Assembly: GCF_020379485.1 (NCBI RefSeq) | Contig: NC_063452.1 | Location: 41,407,148-41,471,147, forward strand | Direction of reading: 5' to 3' | DNA: 64,000 nucleotides | Source: Brassica napus | Lineage: Eukaryota; Streptophyta; Magnoliopsida; Brassicales; Brassicaceae | Part shown: positions 51,097-61,795 of the stretch, piece by piece | How the letters are laid out: each line of letters starts with the position of its first letter | How positions within the stretch are numbered: the first letter of the stretch is position 1 | Made by a program: the position numbers and the translations under genes | Notes under the pieces: generated by a model | The model's database searches: none | Told to the model about the DNA's origin: nothing | What the model saw: only the letters and a program-made list of their open reading frames with translations

Positions 51097-51111
51097 TGGC
51101 GCCGTTGCCGG
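51097..51111 (+). other. Primer-binding site of element F
   Basis: TGGCGCCGTTGCCGG starts 4 bases after the LTR end. It is the primer site typical of Athila-type elements and complementary to the 3' end of tRNA-Asp (identity from memory). Confidence 0.85.
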
Positions 51112-51197
51112 AGAGCTTTGATCGCCTATTAGATTTGACCTTGTTAAGTTTAAAATCAATTTCTGACACAAATTTTTTTTTTTGCCTTTTCAGGTAC

Positions 51198-52900
51198 ATG
51201 CCCAGCAGTACCAGAAGCAACAAGGAAACTCAACTGCTATACTCAGCAGATCTTGCAAGCTTGGAGCGTTCAATCCGCAAGGAAGTATGTTCCTCATCGA
51301 TCGACAACAACACTTGTTCGTCGCTCGATTTTCGTAAGCCACCGTCGACCCAGACACTAGTCTCGACGACCGACACTCGCTCACTACCATCGACCGAAGA
51401 CACTCATCTTCCGTCGACCGACATCTTCCATCCGACATCGATCGATACTTCAGTCCTGACATCGATCGATACTGAGCCGCGAGACATGGTTGCGACTTTG
51501 ATTCTTGTACGTGATGAGAGAGGAGACCTGCATGACCAGGAAGGTCATCTGCGTAATGCAGTTGGTCAGAGGATAGATGCTCAGGGGGCTGCAATCCCTG
51601 AGTCTGATACTGATTCTACAGGAACTACTCTACCTGAAGATGAGGCTGCTCGACCCAGAAAATTGGCTGACTACAACCGTCCAGATCAGATCTACACCAA
51701 CAGATTCGTCCTCCAACTATTCAGAGGGGGAATTTCGAGTTGAAGCCGCAGTACTACACACTCGTGGGACAGACACCCTATTATGGGTTATCTCACGAGC
51801 ATCCTATGGATCATCTGGAGAGGTTCGAGGATCTTATATCTGCTAATAAAGTCGAGGGAGTCTCTGAAGACTACCTCCTATGCAAGCTCTTCAAGTACTC
51901 ACTTGTTGGAGATGCTTCGCATTGGCTTAAGCAGTTACCACCAGGATCTCTTACATCCTAGAGCGACATCAAGAATGCATTCTTATGCAACTTCTTTGAT
52001 GAAGCGCGTGCTGAAGAATTGAGGAGCAAGATTGCTACTTTCACTCAAGATCCTGCAGAGTCATTCAGAAGCTCCTGGATCAGATTCAAGTATTATCAGA
52101 GAGATTGTCCACACCATGGATTCAATGAAGTACAACTGCTCAGTACTTTCTACAGAGGCATCGCGGTGCAGTACCAGATGGCTCTTGATGCTTCCAGCAA
52201 TGAGAACTTCAACACAAGGAATCCAGAGGAGGCTGTGAAAGTCAGTGAGAACTTAGTATCCAGCAGCAGCACCAAGAACACTGACTTTGAGAGGAAGAGA
52301 TCTGCCACCATCCTTGGTTATGATCAGATGGATGAAGTGAAGGCAAAGCTGGACAGTGTTCACAAGCTTCTCAGGAAGCAGGTCTGCTTGGTTGAAGATG
52401 CAGAGGCTGTAGACATAGAGGGTAGAGCAGAGGAAGAAGAAGAGGTGAACTTCATTGGTGGAACTGGATTCCAAGGATCTGGAAACCAGGGTGGAAACAA
52501 AAACTCTTATGGAAATAGGGGTAATTTAAACCAGAGTTCGCAGCACCAGAAACCCTACAGCAACAATAGAGGTTATGAAAATTCCTACTACCAGAATCCA
52601 CCACCACCTACTCAAGAGAGCAAGATTGAAGAGATGTTTGACAGAGTTCTTGAGGGACAGCAGCGCATGACGGTGGACTTCAATGGGAAGATTGATTATG
52701 TCTACACCAACCTGAACACAAAGTTTGAAACTTTAAGTACTCATGTGAAGAAGCTGGAGATGCAAGTTGTTCAGACAGGAGAAGTTGTTAAGAGGCAGGA
52801 AGCCTTAACAAGAGGGGTAGGAGATGATGTGATGAAACACCACATGAATGCCATCATAGGAGATGATTTCTTGCAAGTAGTAAAGCAAAAGAAGCTGTAA
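51198..52900 (+). pseudogene. Athila-type gag (retrotransposon capsid), frameshift and stop
   Basis: The start MPSSTRSNKETQLL at 51198 follows a pyrimidine-rich CTTTTCAG. An N-terminal region rich in Ser-Ile-Asp repeats is followed by DMVATLILVRDERGDLHDQEG. The frame shifts near 51725 into LKPQYYTLVGQTPYYGLSHE and HPMDHLERFEDLI. A TAG at 51959-51961 interrupts it, and the frame continues with DIKNAFLCNFFDEARAEELR, RDCPHHGFNEVQLLSTFYRG and STKNTDFERKRS. These are the conserved parts of plant Athila gag. The tail is acidic, then Gly/Asn/Gln-rich and ends in a coiled-coil-like stretch before TAA at 52898-52900. Gag forms the cytoplasmic particle that packages the element RNA; this copy is broken by one shift and one stop. 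Confidence 0.85.
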
Positions 52901-52927
52901 GAAGGAGATTTCAAAGTAGAAAGTTCG

Positions 52928-54445
52928 ATGACCTTCGACGGATCGCACTGGTGTCGATCGACGCCGGACTTCAAACATCGATCGACGGATTTCAATCCAA
53001 ATCGATCGACAAGCTCTCCAGAGCATCGATCGATGACACCTACGGAGTCAACCGCATCTTGCAATGCCGTGAGGATTCTGACTCACTTGGAGTTCGCAAC
53101 ACGACACCCACATCCGCCCAGCCCTGTTTACGTCAAAATTGATCGACATTCAGATACTCCCGTCAATCGACAACAAGAGACCACCATCGATCGACAACCT
53201 CCAGCGCCCATCGATCGACGAGCACTTCTTACGTACCGAGTGCAGATACCAAAGATAGATGTTGCTTGTCTAAATGCACTCAGGCCCAAACCCAAACCTT
53301 CAGATAACCCACCAGAAACCATCAGGATACCTTCAAATGATGCAGCAGATCCTGTGGAAGTTGATAGGGTTCCTATGGGAAGAACCCTGAGGAAAAGAAA
53401 GGAAAAAGTGGCGAAACATCTGAAGAGGGGAGCTAATGAAAAGGAAATGGAAAGTTTCCAAAACAGAGTTTTCAGGATTCCTTTAGAAAAGCCATTCGAG
53501 AAGACCTATTTTACCCACAGATTGTGGATGTTCTTCAGAGAAACAAGGGAGATTGAAGAAGACATTAGGAGAATGTTTTGTGAAGCTAGAGAAAAGATGA
53601 GGAAGAGGATTACACTGAAGAAGAAGAGTGATCCTGGGCAATTTGCAATACCATGTACGGTGAAGGGTATTGAGTTCCCACATGCTTTGTGCGACACAGG
53701 AGCATCAGACAGCATCCTACTTAGGGTTATGGCAGACCATCTGGGTCTGCAGGTGGAGCTTTCCAAGGAATTATTCAATTTCGTGGATTGTTCTCAGAGA
53801 AGCTCAAGAGGGATTGTGAGAGACCTAGAGGTGCAGATTGGTAATGCTCTAGTTCCAGTTGATTTACATGTCTTGGATATCAAGCTAAACTGGAACTCTT
53901 CTCTATTACTTGGGAGAGCTTTCTTGTCAACAGTAGGAGCAGTGTGCAACCTACAAACCAACCAGTTGTGCCTGACACTCATTGACCCTCATACCCACTA
54001 CAACCCTATTCCAGTCAAGAAGCCACAGACGTCCTCCAGAAAAATTAATGATCCAGTAATCATTGCAGCATGCCACTGTGGAGCTGAGTACGAGACAGAA
54101 TACTCAGCGTCGATCGAAACTCACACAGCAACATCGATCGACAGTGCCCACCAGAAATCGATCGACAGTGCCCACCAGAAATCGACCGACACACCAAGAG
54201 AAGAATCGGTCGACAGTAGTCCAGAAGATTGGGAGAACGACTACTACAACCCTACTATGGCAGCATACACCAGACACAACATGCATACGAAGGAGTATGA
54301 TGAAGATTATGAGGAGGAACGAGCTACAGAGTACAGAGCCATTCTTGATGAGGAAGACAAACTTCTACATCATTCCTCTTGGAAGAGGAATGCACCATCG
54401 ATCGACAGAACAATCTCGACATCGATCGATACTCAACCTCATTAG
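52928..54445 (+). CDS. Retroviral-type aspartic protease region of element F (505 codons)
   Basis: One uninterrupted frame from ATG at 52928 to TAG. It opens with a region coded by repeated CATCGATCGAC words (HRST/SIDR, residues 15-100), then a basic and acidic linker (GRTLRKRKEKVAKHLKRG at about 151-168). The protease core follows: CDTGASDSILL with the catalytic Asp at about residue 256, flap-like DCSQRSSRGIVRDL, and LLLGRAFLSTVGAVCNLQ at about 327-344, matching the plant LTR-element aspartic protease pattern. The C-terminal part again holds SIDSAHQKSIDS-type repeats. It lies 27 bases after the gag stop, so in an intact relative it was probably part of a gag-protease frame. The separate ATG may be fortuitous. 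Confidence 0.75.
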   Translation: MTFDGSHWCRSTPDFKHRSTDFNPNRSTSSPEHRSMTPTESTASCNAVRILTHLEFATRHPHPPSPVYVKIDRHSDTPVNRQQETTIDRQPPAPIDRRALLTYRVQIPKIDVACLNALRPKPKPSDNPPETIRIPSNDAADPVEVDRVPMGRTLRKRKEKVAKHLKRGANEKEMESFQNRVFRIPLEKPFEKTYFTHRLWMFFRETREIEEDIRRMFCEAREKMRKRITLKKKSDPGQFAIPCTVKGIEFPHALCDTGASDSILLRVMADHLGLQVELSKELFNFVDCSQRSSRGIVRDLEVQIGNALVPVDLHVLDIKLNWNSSLLLGRAFLSTVGAVCNLQTNQLCLTLIDPHTHYNPIPVKKPQTSSRKINDPVIIAACHCGAEYETEYSASIETHTATSIDSAHQKSIDSAHQKSTDTPREESVDSSPEDWENDYYNPTMAAYTRHNMHTKEYDEDYEEERATEYRAILDEEDKLLHHSSWKRNAPSIDRTISTSIDTQPH

Positions 54446-56111
54446 AGAAACCAAAAATGAGAATCGACCTACATCGCCTACTACCCATCGATCGACACTG
54501 GAGTCGACCGTGTACGAGAAGGAGACTACTCGATTGGCAATTTGGAAGATGATCACCATCATGAAAGTTATGCAGTAGAAACGGCAATTCACGAGCCAGG
54601 AGTAGATGAACTTCATGAAGGTTTCACATATGAGAAACTTCTCAACATGCAAAGACGTGATGAAGCAGATCAACATCAAGCAGAAGCTACTGGGGAAAGA
54701 ACACGTTTCAGCCATTCTATCGACAGAGCTATCCGCCCATCGATTGACTAAAGGCATCCATCATCGATCGACATCCGTCCAAAACCAAAATCCACCGTAA
54801 GCGAAAATCCTAATTTTGATAACCAGTATCTAACACCAGACGAATTTGGTATTTTCAGGGACCCAGATGGTTGCGCAAGACCAATTGGTGTATATGCACT
54901 GAAAGTATCCAGAGAGGACATTGCAGACATTCTTCAGATGGCTAATGGAGCAGATAATCTCTTCATGCAACAACGCACCATCCCAACACATCAACAGAGG
55001 TTTACAAAAAGAGTTCTATGACACAGCTGGTGGCATAGACAATCACTTCAAGAAGAAGTATAGACCCCCTACTCAACCGTCGATCGACGTTAACGTCCCA
55101 CCATTGATTGACAGACGTCTAGAATTCGGCAGAAGAGCCTTTGACCCTTTTGGAATCAGAAAATACTACTGGGAAGAGAAGGATGAGTATGGAGTCTACA
55201 GAGATGATCAAGGATGTGCAAGAGATGTGGATGGACACATCATCAATGTGTCCAAGGAGGATATCAGAAAGCTAATGGAAAGAGCTTCGAGAGATGAGCA
55301 CAGCTACATATGTCTTCCAGAACATGCTAGCTCATTCACACAAACCAAGCTGGTACCAGAGATCTACACCAAGGATGAGATCAATGAGATGTTCTATGGA
55401 GTCTGTGGAGCCCAAGAAAAGAATGAAGGTGATTTCCAGATGAAGCTTGATGGTGTCTACTATCAACTGAATGATAGCATCAGTTGGTTGACTACATGCA
55501 TGGAGGAGATGAGGCAAGACATAGCCAAAATTCAGCATTCGGCCGACAAACATCGACCAGCATCGATCGACAGACACCACTCAACATCGATCGATAACGA
55601 CCCAAAGAACTCACATCCGATGAAGTCTCAACCAGATTTTCACACCAGAGCAGAGATTGATCAGTTGGTAGAAAAGATCTACAGAACTCTGGAAACTACA
55701 TAAGAGAGGCTTGACAGGAGATGTGATGACATCTATTTTCCAATGGACCTTAGCGTGAATGCTTTGACTTCTCATATAGAAGCAATACAAAGGGAATTAG
55801 TGGAGATTCAGAGTTACATTTCCCGTCGACAAGAAGCATTCGCATCGATCAACAGACGCAACAACAAATCGACCGACATTCTTAGACAGACATCGGTCGA
55901 CGACGCTACAAACCGAGGCCGGCTAGTACCAAAGGTGACATCAGATATGTCTGATACACATAACCAAGGAGAGGAGATCTCAGCTGACACTAACGCCAGA
56001 CTCAGAAGACATCAGTTCAACCTTGAGAGTCTTAGAGATAGATTGCAGAAGATGGAAAACACAACTGCAACAATAAAGGAAAGATGTTGCAGAGGAGTTG
56101 AAGCTATGTGA
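54446..56111 (+). pseudogene. Downstream coding remnant of element F, function unknown
   Basis: Coding-like sequence runs on in changing frames: 54542-54751, then SREDIADILQMANGADNLFM near 54910-54955, the 260-codon frame 54921-55703, and 55743-56111 ending TGA. The best part reads EFYDTAGGIDNHFKKKY, DEYGVYRDDQGCARDVDGH, VSKEDIRKLMERASRDEHSY and KLVPEIYTKDEINEMFYGVC, followed by SIDR repeats and coiled-coil-like LMRHQFNLESL-style helices (here RRHQFNLESLRDRLQKME). I know of no assigned domain. Two paralogous segments (…DPDGCARPIGVYALKVSREDI and …DDQGCARDVDGHIINVSKEDI) suggest an internal duplication. Pol is absent here. Confidence 0.6.
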
Positions 56112-56540
56112 GACTTCACTGGTACATGGTTCAACAAGCGCAGAGAAGAGATGGACACTTGTTTTCCAACAAGTTACAGCTTTCAACACTACTAACCAAA
56201 TCACCTCCAAAGTCAAGCTAAATGACTATAACAAAGCGTTGAGTGGGATGCAACTCACTATTAGGTAATACTTAATTGGTTTTATTAATCTAGTATTTAT
56301 GTTGGTTTTTATTTAATAAAAAAAAGAATGATCCGAGTAGACGATTGTCGTGAGTATCGACCGACGAAACACTGCCGACATCGATCGACAGAGAATCACC
56401 TGCCACGACCGATATCAACATCTTTACATCGGTCGACATCCATTCCGGTCTGGTATATCGTTCTAACTTGTTACATTTAGTCCTTATGATTTAGTTATCA
56501 CCGTAACTCCGACTGAATATACACTTGGGACAGTGTCGTT

Positions 56541-56560
56541 TAAGTCTGGGGGGAGGTTAC
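56541..56560 (+). other. Polypurine tract of element F
   Basis: TAAGTCTGGGGGGAGGTTAC immediately precedes the 3' LTR start TGATAGTAG. The same AAGTCTGGG word precedes the LTR of element D at 13509. Confidence 0.85.
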
Positions 56561-57090
56561 TGATAGTAGTTTATTTATGAGTCTTGTTAAAATGTTTTCA
56601 AAAAGTTTTTATTGAGTCAAGAAGGGGATAATGAACTCATTAGATTTTTGCTTGTTATCTAACCACTCTTTAGCACCCTTCTAAACTTATTACTGATTGC
56701 AGATAGTACTAAAGATACTAAAGTGGATCAACCTGTCAACTATTCACACTTGCTGAGATTGTATGAAGGAACCAAAGCTGACCTCCAACACTAAACTTGA
56801 CACAACTGCTTGTCTTGGGGCTTGGTATACATGAGATCAGATTCTTCAAACAAGCCTAGAAGGTAAAGCCTTGTGTAGATAGATTTATCACCCTCTTTCT
56901 CTCTATTTTCGAAATGTAGATTTAAAATATATATATATCTATTAGAGAATTATTAGAAAAGGATTCGAACAAGATTTGGTGGCTACAACCATTAAGGCTT
57001 GCTTCACAAATAATCCTAAGATATAGGTCAAAAAGAAGTGAACATGATTTGGTGGCAACCACCATTAAGTCTTGATTCATGGAAGCCTAG
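56561..57090 (+). mobile_element. 3' LTR of element F, first part
   Basis: It begins TGATAGTAG, complementary in ending to the TATCA end of the 5' LTR. It contains a diverged tandem repeat (GATTTGGTGGCTACAACCAT / GATTTGGTGGCAACCACCAT) at about 56974 and 57045. It is cut at 57091 by the CACTA terminus. Confidence 0.75.
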
Positions 57091-57240
57091 CACTACAGGA
57101 AATGTGGGTATTAATAGCGTTGTAGCATAGCGTTTTTTGCTTCTCTGCTATTGTATATAAACACGGGCCTTTATAATAGCGTTTTTGAAATGTATAAGCT
57201 ATCTTTGTAGTCGCGGGAAAATAAAATAATTCAGACGCGT
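57091..57240 (+). promoter_or_regulatory. CACTA G terminal and subterminal region with TATA-like box
   Basis: Three direct copies of (A)TAGCGTT occur within 57114-57190, the likely binding motif of the element's own TNPA-like protein by analogy with En/Spm. TGTATATAAA at about 57153 is a possible TATA box for the gene beginning at 57751. Confidence 0.55.
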
Positions 57241-57549
57241 TAATTTGGTAAGTGGAGGCGCCTTACCATTGCAAATCAAAAACTAAATGCTATCGTATAT
57301 GAAAAAATATATTAAAAATAACTTAAGTATTAATCGAAACCGAGACTTCATTCTCTTCACTTCACTCTCTTCACATTCCTCAAAATCAAAACCGACTCAT
57401 CGAAGTTCTTCAGAGTTCTCTCGAGTCGAAGCTTCAATTGGTATGAGTTTCGATTTGATTCTGAGTTTAGAATAGAGACTGGTTCTCTCGAGTCGAATCT
57501 CTTTGATTTTGGGTTTCTCTTTGATTCAAATCTCTTTTCACATGCATGT

Positions 57550-57690
57550 CCGCGTTAACACATGATTCGATTTTGATTGTGGGTTTCGATTAGGTTTTGA
57601 ATATGATTGTGGGTTTCGATTAGGTTTTGAATATGATTGTGGGTTTCAGTTTGATTTTGAATATGATTGAAGGTTTCGATTTGATTTTGG
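57550..57690 (+). repeat. Tandem 30-31 bp repeats in the leader of the TNPA-like gene
   Basis: Four diverging units of (ATATGATTGTGGGTTTCGAT + TAGGTTTTGA). They lie in the inferred 5' untranslated region or leader intron, upstream of an acceptor-like TTTATCAGTTTCAG just before the ATG. Confidence 0.8.
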
Positions 57691-57750
57691 GTTTAGATTT
57701 TTTGATCGAATGGCTTGATTTGATTTTGGATTTGTTTATCAGTTTCAGAA

Positions 57751-60700
57751 ATGGCAAAGACAAGAGGACAAGTTGGTTCTCGTCGGAGTAAACGTAATCA
57801 AGGCTTGGAGGTAGTAGATCAAGAGGACAAGGCACCGCAACTAAAAGTGAAGAAAAGAACAGCAAAGAAAACGGCTTCCCCTAAAAAGAATTTAGTTTTA
57901 ACGCCAACGAGAAGAAGTAGTAGAATCAAGAAAGTGGCTGCTGAAGATGATTACATAGAAGATGTAACACCATCTGACGATGATGAGGTAGAAGATGTTA
58001 CACCTCCTAAGGATAATGAAGTACAAGATGTAACACCTGCTCAGGATGATGAAGTAGAAGATGTAACACCCGAAGATAAGGATGATCAGGCTGAGAAGTC
58101 AATGTCTGAAGAAGATAAAGACGATGAAGAGGATGTCAATGGGAAAGAGGATGAAGAAGATGGCGATGTCAATGGGAAAGAGAATGAAGAAGATGGAGAT
58201 CTCAATGGGAAAGAGAATGAAGAAGAACCGGCCAATATGGAAGATGATGGAGTTCTTAATGAGAAAGGGAACGAAGAGGAAGCTTGCGAAGAAGAAGCTC
58301 GCGATATGGAAGAAGATGGCACTGCGCAAGATGATGAGATTCCTAGTACTGAAGGAGTTAAGCTAGCAGGGGAGGAAGTTTCAAAAAAAAAAAAAAGAGG
58401 ACCTACAAAGTTGCGTAGAGTGGCTGAAAATCCCAATGATAAGATTATGGTCACATTCAATGACATTGGTGAGCATGTTGGACCTGGTTCAGTAACCCTA
58501 TCGTCGTTTCTTGGTCCTCTTGTGAGGGAACATGTTCCGGTTACACTTGCCGATTGGAGAAAACTTGATGCAGCGACTAAAGCAACAATGTGGGAAGAAA
58601 TTCAGGTTTGTATATATATTAGTATGTTTTGTTTAACCGCAAGATGAAATTATAAACATGTTTAACTTGATTATTGTGATGCAGGGGAGGTTTAACTTGC
58701 AAGAAGAGTGGCAGAAAGCTGTTATTTTCAAGCAGCTGGGAAATGTGTGGAGGGCTGGGAAGTCAAGGCTGGTGTCACAAGTACGTGTGGCGAAGACTGC
58801 AGCTGAGAGAATAGCTTTAAAACCGAGCAACATCCCATCCCTTCAACTGTGGAACACTTGGGTTAAGAGTAAGACTACCAAATCTTTCACAGTGAGTTAT
58901 CTACAACTAAGTAAGTTTCATCCTTAAAGGTCATGTCTGATGGATATAATCAATGTCATATTTATATTGTAGGAAACGAGTAACAAGTACAGAGCGATGA
59001 GAAGAAATCAGATTCCTCACACCACCAGCCGCAAAGGAATGCTTCGTTTAGCTGATGATATGGTAAAAGAGTAGTCAAACATCTACATATTGTAGATCAG
59101 CTTGTTAGATTAAAATGGTAGTGAGATATGTTTGTTTTCATATAGAAAAAAAAGAGTAAAGACCCAAGTAAGGTGAGTAGATCCAAGGTTTGGATTGCGG
59201 GACACACTCATGCTGATGGCAGACCTGTGAAGCCCCAGTTTGCTGAGACTATTGTAAGCATTATGGAAGTTGTATATTGTGTATAGTTAATAGACTATGG
59301 CAATGAATGATTTTGTGTTTAAATGATTGTATCAGGAACAAATACAGTCACTTGACAGTCGGATGGACTCCACATCAGCTGCTGATAACATAAGGGAAGA
59401 TGCTGTGAGCAAGGTTTTGGGAAAAGACAAACCTGGACGAGTAAGGGGCTTTGGTAGAGGGATTACAGCTAATAAGCTAGCATATCTGCAATTTAGAGAC
59501 GCTAAGATTGCAGAAATGAAAAGTGAGATTGAAGAGTTAAAGGGGATGGTGCGAGAATTAGCTGAGAAGAAGGTAATCCTTTTCATTACCTTTGGTCAAT
59601 TAGTTTTAAGACATTTACGATTTCCGTTGCCTTTTCTCAGAAAAGTAATGTTGATGCTGAAACATCTGAGAGTAGTGGTGGATTCAAAGAAGGAGTCAGA
59701 GTACAAATACTGGATTGGATTGAATCAGAGGATGTTGTTGTTGGTGAAGGAGAATTCTGCTCTGCTGAACCGAAGTACAAAATTGGTCGTATACCAATTG
59801 GTCCTAATGCAGTGGCTATCGTAGTTAAGTATGCACTAAGCGCATCAGCTTCACTCTGGAGGCCTACTACGGATGTGTTAACTCTTGATGAAGCTGTGGG
59901 ATACAAGATATCTTGGCCAATGGATAAAGTGATTTTGGATAAGGATCCAAACTGTTCTGAAGATTTATCTATGGTAAATTTTCAAATCTTGTTTTCTTCT
60001 TACAACAATTGAGTCATCTCTAATCATTACTAAAATTTCTAATTTCAAATCTTGTTTTAGCAAAGCAAGGAAGGTGAATATCGAAGATGCAAGATATATG
60101 ATTGGACCAATGATGAGGACGAGGTCATTGCTGAAGGTCTCGTGTGCTCTTCAAAATCCAAAGACATGGTTAACAACATACCTCTGGGTCCCAATGCTGT
60201 TAGTGTCGAAGTAGTGAAGGTGTTCAATGATCAAGCATATTTGTGGAGGCCAACCGCTGATATGTTCTTGATTGGTGATGCACTTAGCGAGAAAATAGCA
60301 TGGCCAGTCCTAAAGGTTGAAGTCATGCCTACACCTGCTACAGAAGTAACACCAACTAAATGTGCAGGGAAGAAAATAGCATCACCTTCGAAGCCAGCCA
60401 AGAAAAAAGCAGTGGTATGTAATTGACATGAAGTTAAATTTTTTTATTTGCCTGATGATTGATGTTGCGTCCTTGATTGATGTTGGAACTTGCTTCTGTC
60501 ATCTTGTTTGAGTTGTAGAGTCCAGGCAGCACTAGTTCGACCAGAAGTCCGAAGCAGAAGTGCACTCTCTTGGATTGCAACAACTCTGGACGTAAGGTAG
60601 CTGAAGGAAGGGTAGCTTCAACGGATCCGAATGAGTTGTGCCACTTTGTACCCCTAGGTCCAAATGCAAGCAAGGTGTGGATTGATGTGGCTAAGATCGG

Positions 60701-60800
60701 TGATGCAAAAGTCTGGAGGCCAAATTCAGAGATTGAATACATATCTGATGCAATGGGTTCGGTTGTGGCATGGCCAAATGACAAAATCAAGTTTGTCTAA
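57751..60800 (+). CDS. TNPA-like protein of CACTA G (Transposase_24 plus three DUF8039-like repeats), intact, 8 exons, about 821 aa
   Basis: Exons: 57751-58605, 58685-58891, 58973-59062, 59146-59253, 59336-59572, 59641-59973, 60061-60414, 60519-60800 (TAA). All introns are GT-AG and every exon length is a multiple of three, so all introns are phase 0. Residues 1-50: basic, nuclear-signal-like (SRRSKRN, KVKKRTAKKTASPKK). Residues 70-210: acidic, with four EVEDVTP-type and three NGKENEEDGD-type repeats. Residues 225-385: Ptta/En/Spm region (VTLSSFLGPLVREHVPVTL, WVKSKTTKSFT, TSNKYRAMRRNQIPH, TSRKG). Residues 385-420: KVWIAGHTHADGRP. Residues 460-499: coiled coil. Exons 6, 7 and 8 each encode one repeat with (I/V)P(I/L)GPNA, WRP and (S/A)WP. 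Probable role: nuclear DNA-binding partner that recognises the element ends. No defect was seen. Confidence 0.87.
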
Positions 60801-61795
60801 AATTGTCGTCTGAAACATTTTTCAAGTTGGTTCTCATCGGCTATGTATTTCTAGTGTGTGATCGAATGTTTAGGTACTTTTTTACTCGGTTGAAATCATG
60901 TATGATATTATGTAACAGTTAGCAGACAAAAAAACAAAAATTATGTGTTATATTATGATATAAGGTTATGTGTGAAAATGTTTAGCTTGTACAAACCTAT
61001 ACCCTATACCCTAATTTACTTGATTTCACAATTAAAATCCTATACCCTAAAGTGAAATCCCTAAACCCTAAAGTACAAACCTATACCCTATACCCTAATT
61101 GTACTTGATTTCACAATTTTGTTCATTCTTAAAAGGATATTGTAATCTTAATTTCACAAAACTGATTAGTTATAAATTTTATAAACACTCATTTGTTCAA
61201 ACCCTATACCCTAAAGCCTTTGTACATACAAATAAGTAGTAGTGTTTATGAACATATGAGCTAGATTGATCAATCTTATAAAAGCTCACATAAAAAATTT
61301 ATATTCATACAATTTTTTTTTTGTAAAATTGGAAAACTGAATATTTGATTTTTAAGATTTAATTTAATTTTTTTTTGCTTCAAAATCATATTTATATATT
61401 AATTTCCAGATTTCAAACGAAATTAATACCTTGAGCCAATAAGGAGTAACCTCCAAGATTGCAGACGTGGCAAACCATATGCCGATGGATGTGTCTTCCC
61501 AACTTCAATCTTAGCCATTCTTTTTATTTTTTGAGCCAATGAGGAGCAACTACTAAGATTGCACTCGGATTAATCATAGACCGTCCGATTTCTCTCCAAA
61601 TCTTTGATCACAACCGTTCATTTTTTTCTGTCTCTGTTTGCACTCGGAAAATTTCAGAACACAACATCTCTCTTTCTGTCGAAACTCCTTTCTGTCTCGC
61701 GATCTAAAATCAAAAAAACCCTAAAGAAAGCACATGTATCTCTCGAGCTAAAATCAAACCAGCTGTTCCTGTATTCGCCGATTGAAAGTAAGCAA
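60801..61795 (+). other. Spacer between the two CACTA G genes
   Basis: It contains two direct copies of TACAAACCTATACCCTATAC followed by TTGATTTCACAATT (60990-61120), with CCCTAAA-like words. Two direct copies of TGAGCCAAT(A/G)AGGAG(T/C)AAC...AAGATTGCA (61432-61467, 61531-61565) are the likely promoter region of the downstream gene. No coding sequence. Confidence 0.6.

Larger units (their letters stand above)
50891..57090 (+). mobile_element. Non-autonomous Athila-like LTR retrotransposon (F)
   Basis: The end of a 5' LTR (about 50891-51092, ending GAGTGATATCA) is followed by the primer site TGGCGCCGTTGCCGG, then gag, an aspartic protease and further Athila-associated coding remnants. The polypurine tract AAGTCTGGGGGGAGG at 56543 and a 3' LTR beginning TGATAGTAG follow. 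No reverse transcriptase, RNase H or integrase lies in the 5.5 kb interior. The start of the 5' LTR was not found, and the 3' LTR is interrupted by CACTA G at 57091. No target duplication can be scored. Confidence 0.8.
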
